DNA of 64,000 bases from Negativicutes bacterium. Its GTDB lineage: Bacteria; Bacillota_C; Negativicutes; Sporomusales_B; JARLHX01. Numbering within the stretch: position 1 is the stretch's first letter; every line of letters begins with the position of its first letter. The translations under genes and the position numbers were made by a program. Of the stretch, positions 57,345-64,000 are shown one piece after another. The stretch spans positions 74,586 through 138,585 of the forward strand of contig JARLHX010000018.1 in the NCBI GenBank assembly GCA_031292035.1, read 5' to 3'. The notes under the pieces were generated by a model. It was not told the origin of the DNA, ran no database searches, and saw only the letters and a list, made by a program, of their open reading frames with translations.

Positions 57345-59594
57345 GTGAACCTGAAAGAGAAGATCCTGACCTTTATGCACCTTGAAGCCTACCGGCCACT
57401 GGCGCCGGAGGATCTGGCCGAGGAAATGGGACTGAAAGCCAAGGAACTGAAAGAGTTCTGGCTGGTGCTGGCCGAACTGGAAGAGAGCGCCGCAGTCATC
57501 AAAACCCGCTTCGGCAAATATGGCGTGCCGGAACGGATGAATCTGATTATCGGTACCCTCACCGCCAGTGAAAAAGGCTATGGTTTTGTCATATCGGAAG
57601 ACCCGCAGGAAGCCGATGTCTATATTCCGGTGGAGGCCATGCAGAGCGCTATGCACCACGACCGGGTAGTGGCCAGGCTGCACCAGGGTCAAGCGGCGAC
57701 AGGGCGGGCACGGGAAGGCGAAATCATCCGGATTGTCCGCCGGGCCAACCAGAAGATTGTCGGCACATTTGAACATAGCCGCCATTTTGCCTTTGTCACG
57801 CCAGACGAAGCCCGCATCCGCCAGGATGTTTTTGTTCCGCGCGGGCAATACGGCGGCGCCAAAAACGGCGACAAGGTGGTTGTCGAAATCACCAAATGGC
57901 CGGAGAAAAAGCGTAGTGCCGAAGGACAAGTAGTAGAAGTGCTGGGCCATAAAGGCGATCCAGGACTCGAGATCCTGTCGATCATCAAAAAACACAATCT
58001 GCCCACTGCCTTTCCGCCTGAGGTAGAGCAGGCCGCAATCGGGGTACGGGAGACCATCAGCGCCGACGAGCTTGTCGGCCGCCGCGACCTGCGCGAGTTG
58101 CCTGTCGTCACCATCGACTCCGAAGACGCCAAAGATCTGGATGACGCCGTCTATGTCGAGCGGCTGAAGAATGGCCGCTACTTGCTGGGGGTGCATATCG
58201 CCGATGTCAGCTACTATGTGCGCGAGAATACCCCGCTCGACAACGAGGCCCGGGAGCGCGGCACCAGTGTTTATCTGGTGGACCGGGTGCTGCCCATGCT
58301 GCCCCACCGCCTTTCCAACGGTATCTGCAGTCTTAACGCCGGTGAAGACCGGCTGACGCTGTCGGCCCATATGGAAATCGACCATCGCGGCAATGTGATG
58401 CACTACGAAATATTCCCCAGTGTGATCAAGGTGCGGACCCGTCTGTCCTATAATGTTGTTCGCCGCATTCTGGCCGAAGATGACGAGGAACTGAAAAAAG
58501 AATATCAGCCGCTATTGGAGCGGCTGGCAGATATGGAGCGGCTCTGCCACCTCCTGCGGGATCGCCGGATGCGGCGCGGCGCCATTGATTTTGATTTTCC
58601 CGAGCTCAAAGTCAAGCTGGATGAACAGGGCCAGCCGGTGGAAATCGTCAAACGGACCCGCAGCATTGCCGAGTCGATTGTTGAGGAATTCATGCTGGTG
58701 GCCAATGAGACGGTGGCTGAGCACATGTTCCGGCTGGAGATGCCGTTTGTCTTCCGGGTCCATGAAGAACCGGAGGCCGAGAAAATGGCCAAACTCAATA
58801 ATTTGCTGCATAATTTTGGACAGGCATTAGGGGGTAATCCGGAGTCGGTTCAACCCATGGCGCTGCAAAAGGTGCTGGGTAGGATTGCCGGTCGTCCAGA
58901 GGAGCGGATTGTCAGCACAGTGATGCTGCGGTCGCTGAAGCAGGCCCGGTACGAAGCCCAGAATCTCGGGCATTTCGGCCTGGCGGCGCCCTACTATACC
59001 CACTTTACCTCACCCATTCGCCGTTATCCCGATCTCATCGTCCACCGGATCCTGCGCGAGACCTTCAGCCATGGCGACGTTTCTGCCAAAAGGCGTCAGA
59101 AGCTGGCGGCGATGCTGCCGGAAATCGCCCTGCATTCCTCCCAGCGGGAGCGGGCGGCGGCCGAGGCTGAACGGGATACCGTCGACCTGAAAAAAGTCGA
59201 ATATATGGCCCGGTTTGTCGGCGATGAGTTCAGCGGCTTCATCAGCGGGGTGACGGCCTTCGGCATGTTCGTCGAGCTAGAAAATGGAGTGGAAGGACTA
59301 GTCCATGTTTCCAGCATGGATGACGACTATTATCACTATGCGGAAGAGAGGTACGAACTGGTGGGCGGACGGACCGCCAAGGTATATCGCCTCGGAAACG
59401 AGGTCAAAGTGGTGCTGGTCAAAGTCAATCCCGAGGAGAGGACCATCGATTTTGCCTTGGAGGGCAGCGGTCTAACACGCCTGCAGTCTGCTCCCCCAAA
59501 AGGCGGTAAGCGGCCGGTTGGAGCACAGGATAAAGGCGGAGCGAGAAAGCGTAAACCGGCGGCGAAACCCCAGCAGCGCCCGAAGAAACGGTGA
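57345..59594 (+). CDS. rnr: Ribonuclease R
   Basis: 749 residues, GTG start with AAGGAAGTG upstream. A processive 3'-5' exoribonuclease that degrades structured RNA and works with SmpB-tmRNA on stalled messages. Winged helix at the N-terminus, cold-shock domains (about 65-220), the RNB domain with TIDSEDAKDLDDAVYVE (metal-binding aspartates), S1 domain (VGDEFSGFISGVTAFGMFVEL) and a basic Lys/Arg tail. smpB and ssrA lie 3 kb downstream. Confidence 0.97.
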   Translation: MNLKEKILTFMHLEAYRPLAPEDLAEEMGLKAKELKEFWLVLAELEESAAVIKTRFGKYGVPERMNLIIGTLTASEKGYGFVISEDPQEADVYIPVEAMQSAMHHDRVVARLHQGQAATGRAREGEIIRIVRRANQKIVGTFEHSRHFAFVTPDEARIRQDVFVPRGQYGGAKNGDKVVVEITKWPEKKRSAEGQVVEVLGHKGDPGLEILSIIKKHNLPTAFPPEVEQAAIGVRETISADELVGRRDLRELPVVTIDSEDAKDLDDAVYVERLKNGRYLLGVHIADVSYYVRENTPLDNEARERGTSVYLVDRVLPMLPHRLSNGICSLNAGEDRLTLSAHMEIDHRGNVMHYEIFPSVIKVRTRLSYNVVRRILAEDDEELKKEYQPLLERLADMERLCHLLRDRRMRRGAIDFDFPELKVKLDEQGQPVEIVKRTRSIAESIVEEFMLVANETVAEHMFRLEMPFVFRVHEEPEAEKMAKLNNLLHNFGQALGGNPESVQPMALQKVLGRIAGRPEERIVSTVMLRSLKQARYEAQNLGHFGLAAPYYTHFTSPIRRYPDLIVHRILRETFSHGDVSAKRRQKLAAMLPEIALHSSQRERAAAEAERDTVDLKKVEYMARFVGDEFSGFISGVTAFGMFVELENGVEGLVHVSSMDDDYYHYAEERYELVGGRTAKVYRLGNEVKVVLVKVNPEERTIDFALEGSGLTRLQSAPPKGGKRPVGAQDKGGARKRKPAAKPQQRPKKR

Positions 59595-59641
59595 CAGGCG
59601 GGAAAAGTGGATACGATTCGCCGGAAAGGACGGGAAGGGCC

Positions 59642-60616
59642 ATGGATCGTCGAAAGTTCATCAAGCTGGCGGCTTGTGCAAGTGTGGGCGGGCTGTTGCT
59701 GCCAGGATGCCTGTCTCAGGCTCCCCCTCGGCCAGCGCCGCCGGCGGCTAACCCGGTCCAGTCGGCTTTGCCGCCACATGGCCAATCGCCTCAGTCTGGG
59801 AGCGCGCAGAGCGGCACGGGTTGGCCTGATTTAGTGATCGTCCAGGGTAATGACGCCGAGGCCATGCTCAACCGGGGCCTCGATAGCCTGGGGGGAATCG
59901 GGCGATTTGTCAAATCTGGCAACACTGTTGTGCTTAAACCTAATTTCAGCGTACCACGGCTGCCGGAGGAGGCGGCCACCACCAGTATCGCCCTAGTGGC
60001 TGCCATGGTTAAAACTTGCCTGAAGGCTGGCGCTAAAGAGGTAAAGGTGATTGATTACCCCTTTACCAATGCTAATATCTGCCTAGAAAAAACGGGAATG
60101 AAAAACGCGGTCAACGCCGTTGGCGGCAATGTCTATGCCCTGAATAACCGGCAGAAGTATTTCCGGACAGTGCAAGTGAATGGGCAGGTCCTGGACGAAA
60201 TGGATTTTGCCAAAGATGTCCTTGACGCCGACGTCTTCATTAATATGCCGATTTTGAAACACCACAATATGGCCAAGCTGACTATGGGGATGAAGAACAT
60301 GATGGGGCTGGTGTGGGACCGGGGCTTTTTCCATGCCACCAATCTTCACCGCTGTATCGCCGAACTGACAGCCTATAAACAGCCGAATCTCATTGTCATG
60401 GACGCCATCCGGGGGATCACAGCCAACGGACCGATGGGACCCGGACCCATCCGGGAGTATAACCAGGTGATTTTCGGCACCGACCCGGTGGCGGTGGATG
60501 CCTATGGCGCCACCCTCTTTGGGATGAAGCCGGGCGAGATCGATTACCTCCGGCTTGCAGCGGCAATGGGAGTCGGCCAGATCAACTGGGAAGGGCTCAA
60601 TGTGAAAAAAATATAA
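59642..60616 (+). CDS. Tat-exported DUF362 lipoprotein
   Basis: 324 residues from ATG 59642, with GGGAAGGG just before. A twin-arginine signal (MDRRKFIKLAA) followed by a hydrophobic stretch and a lipobox-like LLPGC (Cys25) suggests export in folded form and lipid anchoring. A Pro-rich linker precedes the DUF362 domain (VVLKPNFSVPRLPEE, INMPILKHHNMAKLTMGMKNMMG, DPVAVDAYGA). DUF362 proteins are often iron-sulfur linked, but no cluster cysteines are visible here. Function unknown. Confidence 0.85.
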   Translation: MDRRKFIKLAACASVGGLLLPGCLSQAPPRPAPPAANPVQSALPPHGQSPQSGSAQSGTGWPDLVIVQGNDAEAMLNRGLDSLGGIGRFVKSGNTVVLKPNFSVPRLPEEAATTSIALVAAMVKTCLKAGAKEVKVIDYPFTNANICLEKTGMKNAVNAVGGNVYALNNRQKYFRTVQVNGQVLDEMDFAKDVLDADVFINMPILKHHNMAKLTMGMKNMMGLVWDRGFFHATNLHRCIAELTAYKQPNLIVMDAIRGITANGPMGPGPIREYNQVIFGTDPVAVDAYGATLFGMKPGEIDYLRLAAAMGVGQINWEGLNVKKI

Positions 60617-60648
60617 TAAAAAGTCCGCCGATTGGCGGACTTTTTTTG
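60617..60648. terminator. Bidirectional terminator between DUF362 and DUF815 genes
   Basis: AGTCCGCC (60622-60629), loop GATT, GGCGGACT (60634-60641), with A and T tracts on both sides; the two genes converge on it. Confidence 0.9.
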
Positions 60649-61902
60649 TCAGGAATTGGCCATGATGTGTTTGATAAACTGCTGGGCTACCCGTCCGGAG
60701 CGGCCGGAATGGGACATCTCCCAGCGCAGGGCCCGTTTGTGCAGTTCTTCCTGCGGCAGGGTGACGGCATGCTGGGCGGCCAGTGTTTCGACGATCCGCA
60801 GGTATTCGTTCTGGTCGGGCGCCGGATAGGTCAGGGTAATACCGAATCGGTCGGAAAGGGAAATCTTTTCCTGCACCGAGTCGGCGGAGTGAATATCACC
60901 GCCTTTGGTATCGGCCCGGTCCGCCCAGCTTTCCCGGATGAGATGACGCCGGTTGGAGGTGGCGTAGATCAGTACATTGTCAGGTTTGGCTTCGACGCCG
61001 CCTTCAATGACTGATTTCAGGTGCTTGTATTCGGTCTCTGCTTCCTCAAAGGAAAGATCATCAAGGAAGACGATGAATTTCTGACTCCGCCCCCGCAAGG
61101 CTTCAATAATTTTATTCAGGTGGCGCAGCTGGAATTTGGGGACCTCTACCAGCCGGAGCCCATTGGCGAAATAGCGGTTGACCAGGCCTTTGACCGAAGA
61201 GGATTTTCCAGTGCCGCGGGCGCCTACGAGAAGGACGTTGTTGGCTGGCTTGTTGGCTAGGAAGGCTTCGGTATTATTTGTCAGCACTTCCTTTTGATAT
61301 TCATAGCCGACAATGTCCTCCAGTCGGATGCCGTCGAGGTGCTTGATCCCCGCCAGCCCGGTTTCCTCGTCCCAGCGGAAGGCGGCGAACCCGGCCGTCT
61401 TGCCGCAACCGTAGCGGGTATAATACTCGATCATTCGGCCTGCCAGCTCTTCAGCGGCAAGCTCTGCGGACGGCTGGAGCAGGAGGGCGGTGAAGGCGGA
61501 GAAGTCCTGGTAATGGTCGGTGCCGGTAGGGGAGAAGTCACAGATGAAGGTGATATCGCCGCAAGCGGCCAAGTCGGACCGGAGAAATTCTCTCAGGATG
61601 GCCAGGTCATGGATGACGGCCTGCTTCAGCCCGGTCCCGATTTTGCCCCGGTTTTTTTCCACAGTGGTGGAAAATACATTTTCGTCGCGGGCGATCAGAT
61701 AGACAAGATAGCTCTGCCAGAGATTGTCCCTTAGACCCAGCTTTTCCGCCTGGGCGATGAGTCCGGCCGTCAGTTCGTACATCAGGTCTTCTTTGGCACT
61801 GCCGGTTAAGATGGTCTGGAGTTTTTGCACCAGAGGATCTTTAAGAAGATTGCGGTAGATGATGAGATGATTGAGCTTCGAAGAAGCCTGTGTTGGTTTC
61901 AT
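60649..61902 (-). CDS. DUF815 AAA+ ATPase
   Basis: 417 residues from the ATG at 61902, which has GGGAGG 6 bases upstream; the in-frame extension to 61944 lacks a site. An N-terminal helical region, then the AAA+ core: Walker A GARGTGKSSSVKGL, Walker B KFIVFLDDLSFE, sensor-like IYATSNRRHLI and an arginine-rich end. DUF815 proteins are DnaA/ClpX-like ATPases whose substrates are not established. Strong promoter and structured leader upstream. Confidence 0.88.
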   Translation of the reverse strand: MKPTQASSKLNHLIIYRNLLKDPLVQKLQTILTGSAKEDLMYELTAGLIAQAEKLGLRDNLWQSYLVYLIARDENVFSTTVEKNRGKIGTGLKQAVIHDLAILREFLRSDLAACGDITFICDFSPTGTDHYQDFSAFTALLLQPSAELAAEELAGRMIEYYTRYGCGKTAGFAAFRWDEETGLAGIKHLDGIRLEDIVGYEYQKEVLTNNTEAFLANKPANNVLLVGARGTGKSSSVKGLVNRYFANGLRLVEVPKFQLRHLNKIIEALRGRSQKFIVFLDDLSFEEAETEYKHLKSVIEGGVEAKPDNVLIYATSNRRHLIRESWADRADTKGGDIHSADSVQEKISLSDRFGITLTYPAPDQNEYLRIVETLAAQHAVTLPQEELHKRALRWEMSHSGRSGRVAQQFIKHIMANS

Positions 61903-61991
61903 GGTGTTCCTCCCGGGAATAGTTTGTCTGCAGGGGTGCCGCACCTAGCTGAGTACTGGTCGCCACAGGATGGTCTGTCCTAGGTAACGTT
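61903..61991 (-). promoter_or_regulatory. Structured 5' leader of the DUF815 gene
   Basis: An 88-base leader between the promoter and the start. On the minus strand ACCTAG and CTAGGT, 31 bases apart, close a stem; inside it AGGACAG and CTGT/TCCT pair alternatively. No known riboswitch class is recognised. Confidence 0.35.
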
Positions 61992-61997
61992 GGATAA

Positions 61998-62026
61998 AGT
62001 ATAGCGGCCGGGCAAGGCCTTGTCAA
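61998..62026 (-). promoter_or_regulatory. Strong promoter for the DUF815 gene
   Basis: Minus strand TTGACA (complement of 62021-62026), exact 17-base spacer, TATACT (complement of 61998-62003). The -35 is a perfect consensus. Confidence 0.8.
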
Positions 62027-62165
62027 TATATTTAGCCAAAATGTAGCAGGCCACATCGGTTAAGGCGGGGGCGTGACTAGTTTGGTGGCGGCTGACGTAT
62101 AATACGTGTAGTCCCAATATGAGCGGAGGTTGTGGATTTTTATCCTGGCGCGAAGACGGGAGGCG

Positions 62166-62194
62166 TTGAACTATCTGGCCGCATTTGCTATAAT
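62166..62194 (+). promoter_or_regulatory. Promoter for smpB
   Basis: TTGAAC (62166-62171), 17-base spacer, TATAAT (62189-62194) with extended -10 TGC. It lies inside the long open frame upstream of smpB, confirming the later start. Confidence 0.7.
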
Positions 62195-62227
62195 GGACTG
62201 TGCACGATCGGCAAAGGGGGTGGCAGT

Positions 62228-62689
62228 TTGGAAAACGTCAAGATGGTTTCAGAAAACCGCAAAGCCAGGCACGACTATCATATCCACGAAACCTACGAAG
62301 CAGGCATTGCGTTGACTGGTACCGAGGTAAAGTCGCTCCGGGCCGGCAAAGCCAACTTAAAAGACAGCTATGCCCGTATCGATCAAGGCGAACTGCTGTT
62401 GCACCAACTGCACATCAGCCCCTACGAGCAAGGCAACCGTTTTAACCACGAACCCCTCCGGGTCCGGAAACTCTTGATGCACCGCTTCGAGATCAACAAG
62501 CTGATTGGCAAGACCAAAGAAAAGGGCTATACCCTGGTGCCGCTGAAACTATATTTTACCCGCGGCAAGGCCAAAGTAGAACTGGGGCTGGCCACAGGCA
62601 AGCACACCTACGACAAGCGCCATGATCTCGCCGAGAAGGATGCCAAGCGGGAAATGGAGAGGGAACTGCGCAGCCGGCAGAAGGAATAA
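62228..62689 (+). CDS. smpB: SsrA-binding protein SmpB
   Basis: 153 residues from TTG 62228 with AAAGGGGG at 62214-62221. SmpB binds tmRNA and fits it into the stalled ribosome's A site. Motifs: [40 protein letters not shown], and the basic C-terminal tail ([14 protein letters not shown]) that enters the mRNA channel. Normal length. Located just before ssrA. Confidence 0.97.
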   Translation: MENVKMVSENRKARHDYHIHETYEAGIALTGTEVKSLRAGKANLKDSYARIDQGELLLHQLHISPYEQGNRFNHEPLRVRKLLMHRFEINKLIGKTKEKGYTLVPLKLYFTRGKAKVELGLATGKHTYDKRHDLAEKDAKREMERELRSRQKE

Positions 62690-62719
62690 TTGGACTGAGA
62701 ATGATTTTCATGTTATAAT
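62690..62719 (+). promoter_or_regulatory. Promoter for ssrA
   Basis: TTGGAC (62690-62695), 18-base spacer, TATAAT (62714-62719) with extended -10 TGT. Confidence 0.6.
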
Positions 62720-62779
62720 ATATAAAGTGAAGTATTCGTTTGCGTTAGGCACGCCGCATCACCAAAGTCCTCGATATAC

Positions 62780-63125
62780 GGGGGCGTACTGGTTTCGACA
62801 GGGGTTGTTGTGGCATAGGTAGCGAGCCGGGGTTCCATCTGCCCGCAATACGGTGGATCTAAAGCAAACGCAAACAACGAATACGCTTTAGCAGCTTAAT
62901 GCTAACGTTCTACCTACGCTTGCCCGTGGCCTAGGATAGGACGTCACATAGCGGGATACCTGAAGCCCAATTCTCGGAGGGCCGACTGGGAAATCTTATC
63001 GAGATAGCGCCGGCGAAGCCTGTCTGTGGGCGTCAACGGGGCGAAATCTAAATCATAGACTGCGCTCGGAGAAGCCTATGTAGTAATGCCTCTGGACAGG
63101 GGTTCGACTCCCCTCGCCTCCACCA
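62780..63125 (+). ncRNA. ssrA: Transfer-messenger RNA
   Basis: 346 bases. The 5' end GGGGGCG pairs with CGCCTCC before the encoded ACCA, forming the tRNA-like acceptor stem; GGTTCGACTCCCCT near the 3' end is the T arm. The tag reading frame runs GCA (62864) to TAA (62899) and encodes ANANNEYALAA, ending in the degradation signal YALAA; the resume codon could instead be the GCA at 62870, giving ANNEYALAA. It rescues stalled ribosomes with SmpB. Confidence 0.97.
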
Positions 63126-63161
63126 TCCAAATCCGGAAAAGTCGAAAACCCGCTGCTACTG

Positions 63162-63202
63162 TAAGCATAAGATTGCCATTTTGGCAAGCTTATGCTTATT
63201 TT
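63162..63202 (+). terminator. Terminator of ssrA
   Basis: TAAGCATAAG (63162-63171) pairs with CTTATGCTTA (63189-63198); an inner stem TTGCCA/TGGCAA (63173-63178/63182-63187) with loop TTT extends it; TTTT follows. Confidence 0.85.
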
Positions 63203-63209
63203 CATGTTC

Positions 63210-63226
63210 GGCAAGCTTATGCTTAC
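63210..63226. repeat. Second copy of the ssrA terminator's right arm
   Basis: GGCAAGCTTATGCTTA occurs at 63183-63198 and again at 63210-63225; the second copy, extended to 63226, pairs perfectly over 11 bases with GTAAGCATAAG at 63161-63171, so it offers an alternative hairpin. Confidence 0.7.
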
Positions 63227-63492
63227 GCAAAAATCGAGATTTATAAGTGAATATTTATGCAATCATCAAGGGGCAGCAGTTTATTGCATTTTTTAGCCCA
63301 GATATATTGTGGCTCATATATGATCCACAGACTGCTTGCAAAAGATCCCCGCTCGCGTTTAGGCAGAATATGCTTTTGTTATTATGAATAGATAGAAATT
63401 ATTCAAGTGTAGCATCTTGCAGGAAATACATGGGGATAGTCGAAGGAAAACTTTTCAGGAGGACACAACATCCCGTTTTAGGAATAATATTA

Positions 63493-63654
63493 CTCAAGTC
63501 CGAGCTAGTTTATCACGAAAAATACAAAACCAGAAATCAAGCGAAAGCTTCTATTTTTGATTATGTGGGATCCTTTTATAATAGAGTAAGGCTTCAGGAA
63601 AGACTCGGATATAATTCTCCGGGAAATTATGAGAAACTTAGATTTTCAGCGTAA
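63493..63654 (+). pseudogene. Remnant of an IS3-family transposase (OrfB C-terminus)
   Basis: In frame with an open reading starting at 63430, the segment LLKSELVYHEKYKTRNQAKASIFDYVGSFYNR followed by LGYNSPGNYEKL matches the end of IS3/IS150-group OrfB integrase cores (usual form: ELVYHEKY...FYNR.R.HSSLGY.SP..YE). No DDE residues, no OrfA and no clear terminal inverted repeats remain. The flanking 63227-63492 and 63655-63712 hold no gene. Confidence 0.85.
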
Positions 63655-63712
63655 CTGCGTGTCTGCCTGAGCTGGCGTTGGTCAGCTGTAAAAACACTTG
63701 CAAGGACATACA

Positions 63713-63742
63713 AAAAAGCGCAAGCACAAGCTTGCGCTTTCT
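63713..63742 (+). terminator. Terminator-like hairpin after the IS remnant
   Basis: AAAGCGCAAG (63715-63724), loop CACAAG, CTTGCGCTTT (63731-63740), then CTG. Symmetric, so it could act on either strand. Confidence 0.65.
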
Positions 63743-63834
63743 GTCCGTGTTTTCCCGGACAAAAGTGTATGGGTTTCACTGATACCGTTATAGCATCATT
63801 CAATGGGATAATGGTAATGTACGAAATTATAACT

Positions 63835-63926
63835 ATTTCTCCGAGCTGCCGATTTAGGCAGCCGATGGGTACTGCGTACAAGTGCCTGCCCGTATTTGGC
63901 GAAGGAGAAATGAGCAAAGGGAGGTA
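63835..63926 (+). promoter_or_regulatory. Riboswitch-like leader, candidate Moco/Wco RNA
   Basis: ATTTCTCC (63835-63842) pairs perfectly with GGAGAAAT (63904-63911), enclosing hairpin GCTGCC/GGCAGC (63845-63850/63857-63862) and GGTAC/GTGCC (63868-63872/63882-63886). The 3' part, GCGAAGGAGAAATGAGCAAAGG, recalls the conserved end of the molybdenum/tungsten cofactor RNA motif. The ribosome binding site GGGAGG (63919-63924) lies directly behind, so ligand binding could control translation. Class assignment is from memory and unverified. Confidence 0.5.
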
Positions 63927-63931
63927 GCGTT

Positions 63932-64000
63932 ATGGAGAGAGAGGACATCTTGCTCACCATGCAGCGGGATCTGGCAAAGGCATTGCAGAAACCGCCGGAA
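63932..64000 (+). CDS. Start of a gene cut by the window edge
   Basis: ATG 63932 with GGGAGG 7 bases upstream; 23 codons are visible (MEREDILLTMQRDLAKALQ...), with no stop. An amphipathic helical N-terminus. It resembles, from memory only, the start of iron-sulfur subunits of molybdoenzymes, which would fit the leader before it; not identifiable from this fragment. Confidence 0.7.
   Translation, partial: MEREDILLTMQRDLAKALQKPPE

Noticed and set aside
63430..63492. First 21 codons of the open frame before the IS3 remnant as a real gene start
   Set aside because: No ribosome binding site and no similarity to transposases before about 63493; probably unrelated flanking sequence.
63909..63926. 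Tiny upstream reading frame ATG-AGC-AAA-GGG-AGG-TAG before the last gene
   Set aside because: AAGGAG is only 2 bases from the ATG, and the sequence is better explained as the 3' end of the structured leader with the next gene's ribosome binding site.

Overview
This 64 kb stretch is a GC-rich bacterial chromosome segment, almost entirely coding and mostly on the + strand. The gene set points to an anaerobic Bacillota, most likely a Negativicutes/Sporomusaceae-type spore former. The evidence is Gram-positive-type glycolytic regulation (CggR-gap-pgk-tpi-gpmI-eno), rapZ-yvcK-whiA, a LexA box of the Bacillus type, BioW-type biotin synthesis, a SCIFF ranthipeptide system, a DUF3231 (spore-associated family) protein, rubredoxin, hydrogenase maturation genes and sigma-54. 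The genus cannot be fixed from sequence reading alone. No rRNA or tRNA genes were seen; the one structured RNA gene is tmRNA.

Layout. 1-4.5 kb: end of ftsX, a secreted M23 peptidase, CtpA and a PDZ membrane protein (cell division and envelope proteolysis). 4.5-13.5 kb: nucleotide-excision repair, uvrB (with LexA boxes) and uvrA, then an inverted stand-alone biotin carboxylase, then uvrC and mobA. 13.5-16.5 kb: an unusual degenerate repeat array headed by GTCGA, rubredoxin, a small protein with a class III ribonucleotide-reductase-like tail, a DUF3231 protein and an FMN alpha-hydroxy-acid dehydrogenase. 16.6-20.4 kb: a nitrate/sulfonate/taurine-type ABC transporter overlapping an ogt gene, then a holin-like membrane protein. 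20.5-22.7 kb: HAD phosphatase and glycerate kinase with a structured leader. 22.7-27.3 kb: a BirA-box-controlled biotin operon (unknown membrane protein, bioW, bioF, bioD, bioA). 27.4-28.2 kb: an AT-richer class D beta-lactamase on the minus strand, probably acquired. 28.4-33.1 kb: HEAT-repeat protein, PHP phosphoesterase, rapZ, yvcK, whiA. 33.2-36.0 kb: a secreted protein of unknown function, then SCIFF precursor and its radical SAM maturase. 36.1-42.1 kb: hypF-hypC-hypD-hypE and rpoN. 42.4-47.1 kb: an uncharacterised operon (small protein, ion-transporter-superfamily permease, FAD oxidoreductase with a cysteine cluster, FCD-type regulator, histidine-rich membrane protein). 47.3-54.2 kb: the triose-phosphate glycolysis operon. 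54.4-62.7 kb: secG, K+-dependent membrane pyrophosphatase, thioesterase, RNase R, a Tat-exported DUF362 lipoprotein, a DUF815 ATPase (minus strand), smpB and tmRNA (ssrA). 63.1-64 kb: ssrA terminator, an IS3-family transposase remnant, a structured leader reminiscent of the Moco/Wco RNA class, and the first 23 codons of a downstream gene.

How it fits together. Carbon flow through lower glycolysis is set by CggR at one promoter, with a hairpin between gap and pgk that should enrich gap mRNA. RapZ, YvcK and WhiA are placed as in Bacillus. RNase R, SmpB and tmRNA form a ribosome-rescue and mRNA-decay group within 6 kb. Hyp proteins mature a [NiFe]-hydrogenase encoded elsewhere. The least explained parts are the 42.4-47.1 kb operon, the first gene of the biotin operon, the GTCGA repeat array, the leaders before glycerate kinase and DUF815, and the leader at the right edge.
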